A stretch of 8,521 bases of DNA, taken from the NCBI GenBank assembly GCA_030426295.1, contig JAUHYY010000043.1:1-8521 (forward strand). Reading direction: 5' to 3'. The position numbers and the translations under genes were made by a program. Below are positions 6,601-8,521 of the stretch, piece after piece. The DNA is from a bacterium (GTDB lineage Bacteria; Patescibacteriota; Gracilibacteria; UBA1369; GCA-2718715). A model generated the notes under the pieces. That model saw nothing but the letters and a program-made list of their open reading frames with translations. It had not been told where the DNA came from and searched no databases. The number at the start of each line of letters is the position of its first letter. Position 1 is the stretch's first letter.

Positions 6601-7365
6601 AGTTTTTTGGTCTTTGTTTTCTCTCACTGCTTCAAGTATCTCTACTAATTGTGATTCCAACTTTGCTCGATGGATGTCACTCGCTACTGGATTATCTGAA
6701 AGTGCAACTATTGCAGTTGGTTTTATGGCTACTGCATGCGCTCCTCTTTCAATAAGCTCGATGTACCAATTCTTGTTTTTCTCTGCTTCTTGCTCTGAAA
6801 TTGCAGACTCGATCACATAGTTAATTTCTGCATCAATACCTGTTCTTTTTGTTTCTCGATTTACGTTTTTCAGTACTGATTTTGGAGTACCTTTTGAATC
6901 AAATAAAATATACTTCTGAAGTTTTTTCAAAGTGAACTGTTCGATTATGGGCATAGCTATTGCTGCTATTCGACTAAGGACTCTTCTATTTGAAATTGCT
7001 TCGAAGCCTTCTAGTCCTTTTTGTTCAGACCAACTTAAAACACCTGGAACCCCTGTTGCTTCAAGCACCTCGAAAAATTCTTCTGCTTTTGCTCGCATTG
7101 TTTTAGGTCTAAACAATCTATCAGCCATTACTGTAGCGAAAACACTTGCTCGTAGATCTTTCATTTGTGCTAACTGTTCATCAAGACCGCCATCAATTTC
7201 TTTACCAAGTTCTTGCACTAACCCTACAACAGCCCGTGCTTGATTGTCAGCATTTAGCTCTAGATTGGCTTCATCAAGAAGCATATTCAAATGATCACTA
7301 CCTGGCGCGCTTATATGTTTGCTCAAATCTGAATTCAGGTCGCGGCTACCTTCAAGTGCATTCAT
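3652..7365 (-). CDS. putA: Bifunctional proline dehydrogenase / glutamate-semialdehyde dehydrogenase PutA
   Basis: Oxidises proline to pyrroline-5-carboxylate with FAD, then the hydrolysed semialdehyde to glutamate with NAD+. Residues 1-145 are a helical N-terminal arm without an evident ribbon-helix-helix DNA-binding domain, so autorepression as in E. coli PutA is unlikely. Residues about 150-495 are the proline dehydrogenase barrel: TLDMES (262-267), GIALQSY (291-297), RLVKGA (326-331), QTDAHY, IGSMND and IYTPV followed by RR at 458-459. Residues about 570-1020 are the aldehyde dehydrogenase: PWNFP (696-700), KPAPES, FTGST (771-775), general base E793 in GETGG, catalytic C827 in KQKCSG and EVFAP (924-928). 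The C-terminal part ends in DLIPQYRQKSVTNVYTSHGN, like the closing LREQ...HRxGN element of long bifunctional PutA proteins. The usual QPFGG near the end of the dehydrogenase is replaced by EDFGDGRG. It follows tlyA by 45 bases, probably partly cotranscribed, and has no Shine-Dalgarno sequence. Confidence 0.92.
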   Translation of the reverse strand: MNALEGSRDLNSDLSKHISAPGSDHLNMLLDEANLELNADNQARAVVGLVQELGKEIDGGLDEQLAQMKDLRASVFATVMADRLFRPKTMRAKAEEFFEVLEATGVPGVLSWSEQKGLEGFEAISNRRVLSRIAAIAMPIIEQFTLKKLQKYILFDSKGTPKSVLKNVNRETKRTGIDAEINYVIESAISEQEAEKNKNWYIELIERGAHAVAIKPTAIVALSDNPVASDIHRAKLESQLVEILEAVRENKDQKTGECTRVTLDMESTGTFHWTVEAFNAATARVPEVPCGIALQSYMPDTYEAVEGIVENTTHRIRGGYPELWARLVKGANITSEEYEAMANGRITKEGKADIAMFDYNFQTDAHYIELFEKMVSGGMGVVIGSMNDLTVVHCLMAAERIYKNDPEKRRKIVVSMLRGLGGAKIFPILKARYGIQSRIYTPVIAKKELVEVLAYFLRRGDELYGHGNYKGDTAVHGIGSSEWEQQQVTRYVQALREREGTNYPVPNGIKPNRGVHQPPITRLSAEDKFAMTPNANFAAKEVREWHANLCLKAKNRTDEEAEFIASQIAGESAGGAAVIYPSHARSELNLAKIRYASVEDVRRAVDVAENDKEWANEGMSKRKEVLFKATNLIHERRDELVESLMLDISKTAPQADTEINEAIDFGRLTDKHLDFCQKTGRNLKPKRNGVGVVICPWNFPIAITYQHILALLAAGNSAIVKPAPESIHSTYKLCEILWEAGVPKSALQFVPCDNQVASHLVANEKVTHIGFTGSTETALKIQSMNSSADFVGETGGVNTLIIDGKCDLKEAAKEIIIKGMGFSKQKCSGVGYVLVTPEVDRPKLEEYLVEMAKNLKVGSALDVDTDIVPLIRPLYEGDKLHRSMSECDEGEWWVLKPGHEAADVWSPGIKAVSRFESYPQNWKEVFAPLIHIVNVPNVEAAVDMQEATGFGLTGGIISSSKEAQEYVLKHMRVGNVYIRKTIVGARAGVEDFGDGRGLSHVGMHGIKTGTIEFLLMHAHVKTRIESVPSDKDISDDELRMMYEGVKQAWLDIKGKIRSTIDIDPLQVLRNYIDCVESYFSQKHYTDTPLKGEENYREFVPAGPQIIRVHPFDNVGQTLAEIYACIVAGNEVTVSFAHSRDTKLERIRDMLAQCEGVELLYQDTNEFCNYIADGNFICIHESRPSKAVEKQANESGVFINRRKPTGDPRVDLIPQYRQKSVTNVYTSHGNDGLHALND

Positions 7366-7371
7366 AAAAAT

Positions 7372-7377
7372 ATATTA
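7372..7377 (-). promoter_or_regulatory. -10-like hexamer immediately before putA
   Basis: On the minus strand TAATAT is followed by six bases (ATTTTT) and the ATG at 7365, the geometry of a leaderless promoter. There is no convincing -35, and the AT-rich context makes chance matches easy. Confidence 0.25.
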
Positions 7378-7397
7378 AGGGAATTAATATATTCCTT
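7377..7397. repeat. Imperfect inverted repeat between tlyA and putA
   Basis: On the minus strand AAGGAAT (7397-7391) and ATTCCCTT (7384-7377) pair with one bulged base around a six-base loop. The element fills most of the 45-base tlyA-putA gap. It could be an operator for putA, sitting just before the -10-like TAATAT, or a weak hairpin that trims read-through from tlyA. The following T run is interrupted (AATATATTTTT), so I do not call it a terminator. Confidence 0.3.
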
Positions 7398-7410
7398 GTA
7401 GTGATATGTG

Positions 7411-8130
7411 TCAATTTTCTAGCCAATACAACCATTCTTGGTTCCCTACTTTACCAGTGATTGGGGATTTTGTTTTAGCTTTGATTTTATAACCTTTTTC
7501 ATTACACCAGTTCTCAAAATCATTGATTGTTTGCTCTTGGATCTCTGGATCAATTATGATTCCTTGTTTGTTAACAACTCCCGGACCACATTCAAATTGA
7601 GGCTTGAGAAGAACTATTGCCTCAGGGGCAAGTTTGAAAATTGATGGTAGCACCTTTCTTAGTGAGATATAGGACAAGTCTGCTACTGCGAGGTCGGCAG
7701 ACTCTGGCAGTGAGTCTAAGTCTTTAATGTTTGTGTTTTCTAAGTTAATAACTCTTGGGTCGTGTTTGAGTTTTTCTGCTAATTGATCTCGACCTACATC
7801 GATTGCATAAACTTTTGATGCTCCGTTCTGTAATAAATAGTCTGTGAATCCTCCTGTTGAAGCACCTACATCGGCAATGATCTTATTTTTAATATCGATT
7901 TCAAATTCTTTGATCGCACCTTCTATTTTCTTGGCTCCTCGACTTACGTATTTATTTATTTCTGTGACTTTGAGTTCACCTTCTGTGTTAACCATTTGGC
8001 CTGCTTTTTTGACTGGCTGAGAATTATAAAAGACCAAGCCCTGCAAAATCATACTTTTTGCCTGGGACTTGGTCGGGGCAAAGCCCTTTTGAACTAATAG
8101 TTCGTCTATGCGGAGTTTATTCAGCTGCAT
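7411..8130 (-). CDS. tlyA: TlyA-family rRNA 2'-O-methyltransferase (S4 and FtsJ-like domains)
   Basis: An S-adenosylmethionine-dependent methyltransferase. Characterised TlyA proteins methylate cytidine 2'-hydroxyls in rRNA, and older annotations call the family haemolysin A. Residues 5-58 are an S4 RNA-binding domain (RIDELLVQKGFAPTKSQAK, then GLVFYNSQPVKKAG). YVSRGAKKIEGA (61-72) is the family linker motif. Residues 83-238 are the Rossmann methyltransferase: SAM loop DVGASTGGFTDYLL (87-100), VYAIDVGRDQL (107-117), ADLSYISLRKVLP (150-162), LLKPQFECGPGVV (174-186) and SPITGKVGNQEWLYWL (222-237). By position, a lysine of the RGAKK motif, D151, K176 and E232 would form the expected K-D-K-E catalytic set. 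The length of 239 is slightly shorter than usual, but both domains look complete. The ATG overlaps the end of the upstream 126-aa gene by 14 bases, suggesting translational coupling. Confidence 0.93.
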   Translation of the reverse strand: MQLNKLRIDELLVQKGFAPTKSQAKSMILQGLVFYNSQPVKKAGQMVNTEGELKVTEINKYVSRGAKKIEGAIKEFEIDIKNKIIADVGASTGGFTDYLLQNGASKVYAIDVGRDQLAEKLKHDPRVINLENTNIKDLDSLPESADLAVADLSYISLRKVLPSIFKLAPEAIVLLKPQFECGPGVVNKQGIIIDPEIQEQTINDFENWCNEKGYKIKAKTKSPITGKVGNQEWLYWLEN

Positions 8131-8497
8131 TTTGTAATGCGATAGTTTGGTTGCTCATTTCAAAAAGTACCATTTCTGAAACTAAAATTGAAATCTCTGA
8201 AGCCGACACATCTACAACTCCATGTTCTTTAACCTTTCTAGCTACTTCTGCTGCAAACGCATCTGCTCTCTGCATTTGGATAGCAATGGAATGTTCTTCT
8301 TCTTTATGAACTTCTACAGTTCGCCCCTCTAATGCGATTTCAACCGCGTCAGAAACTAGATCTCGAACTAGTTCTTGATGCACTCCTTCTGAACCTTGAG
8401 CGTATGCTCTTGCTGGCTCATCTAGAGATTTAACTAAATCATCTATTCCTTCTACAAAGGGATCAATATCAATGATGTCACTTTTGAGATCATTCAT
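8117..8497 (-). CDS. Hypothetical acidic 126-aa protein upstream of tlyA
   Basis: I recognise no family. The protein is acidic and mostly helical in appearance, with no signal peptide or membrane segment. Residues 1-30 are Asp-rich (MNDLKSDIIDIDPFVEGIDD). Helical segments follow at about 38-57 (GVHQELVRDLVSDAVEIALE) and 78-90 (ADAFAAEVARKVK), then a more hydrophobic C-terminal helix around residues 99-120. ATG 8497 is the only good start visible. Its stop codon lies inside the tlyA start region (14-base overlap), so the two are almost certainly cotranscribed, with tlyA translation depending on this gene. Whether the product assists TlyA or is only a neighbour cannot be told. Codons and composition resemble the neighbouring genes. 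Confidence 0.75.
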   Translation of the reverse strand: MNDLKSDIIDIDPFVEGIDDLVKSLDEPARAYAQGSEGVHQELVRDLVSDAVEIALEGRTVEVHKEEEHSIAIQMQRADAFAAEVARKVKEHGVVDVSASEISILVSEMVLFEMSNQTIALQNAAE

Positions 8498-8502
8498 TTT
8501 TA

Positions 8503-8508
8503 AGTATA
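8503..8508 (-). promoter_or_regulatory. -10-like hexamer before the 126-aa gene
   Basis: On the minus strand TATACT (4 of 6 to the -10 consensus) is followed by five bases and the ATG at 8497, which would give a transcript starting at or beside the start codon. The matching -35 would lie beyond the right edge of the window, so it cannot be checked. Confidence 0.35.
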
Positions 8509-8521
8509 TTTAAATAACAGA

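Noticed and set aside
4766..7367. Plus-strand open frames within putA (for example 4766-5104, 6443-6820 and 6932-7243)
   Set aside because: They lie opposite a strongly supported gene, show no domain features and have no promoter or ribosome site.
7411..7413. TGA read as glycine or tryptophan (alternative code)
   Set aside because: tlyA ends at this TGA at the expected family length, and every other gene reads through its full domains under the standard code.
7438..8309. Plus-strand open frames at 7438-7644 and 8058-8309 opposite tlyA and the 126-aa gene
   Set aside because: Antisense to recognised or overlapping minus-strand genes; no supporting signals.
1..8521. CRISPR arrays, insertion sequences or long direct repeats
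   Set aside because: No regularly spaced repeats, transposase motifs or terminal inverted repeats were seen on either strand.

Overview
The window is AT-rich bacterial DNA with tightly packed genes, no recognisable Shine-Dalgarno sequences, and several proteins of no known family. The best-recognised genes are putA (proline catabolism), tlyA (an S4/FtsJ-type rRNA 2'-O-methyltransferase) and a TrmB-type regulator. A 557-residue, 32-cysteine protein resembles a family I associate with Candidate Phyla Radiation (Patescibacteria) genomes. That lineage is my best guess, held with moderate confidence. The standard bacterial code fits: tlyA ends at a TGA at the family's expected C-terminus.

Layout. 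From 8497 leftward on the minus strand: a 126-aa acidic protein of unknown function, tlyA (14-base overlap with it) and putA (45 bases on), possibly one operon. Then comes a 193-base gap (3459-3651) that is densely functional. After it is a 164-aa unknown gene (3458-2964), whose stop codon directly abuts the stop of the convergent plus-strand TrmB-type regulator (2199-2963). A divergent promoter region (2049-2198) separates this regulator from the minus-strand 557-aa cysteine-rich gene (2048-375). Six bases past that gene begins a gene that runs off the left edge.

The most interesting element is the 3459-3651 gap. On the minus strand it contains, in order: a weak putA terminator; a strong promoter (TTGACA, 16 bases, TAGAAT with extended TG) that shares bases with that terminator; a 12-codon ORF, MFRHQLLLLGLL, with six CUN leucine codons; and then three mutually exclusive RNA pairings ending in a hairpin plus seven U. 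This is the complete layout of a ribosome-mediated leucine attenuator. It controls no leucine-biosynthesis or leucine-tRNA gene that I can recognise, but the leucine-poor 164-aa protein of unknown function.

The TrmB-type regulator carries a perfect 18-base palindrome (7-base arms) just before its likely ATG and over its predicted transcription start, which suggests autoregulation. PutA would convert proline to glutamate. The 557-aa protein looks pseudo-symmetric: similar modules at both ends surround two cysteine-repeat lobes.
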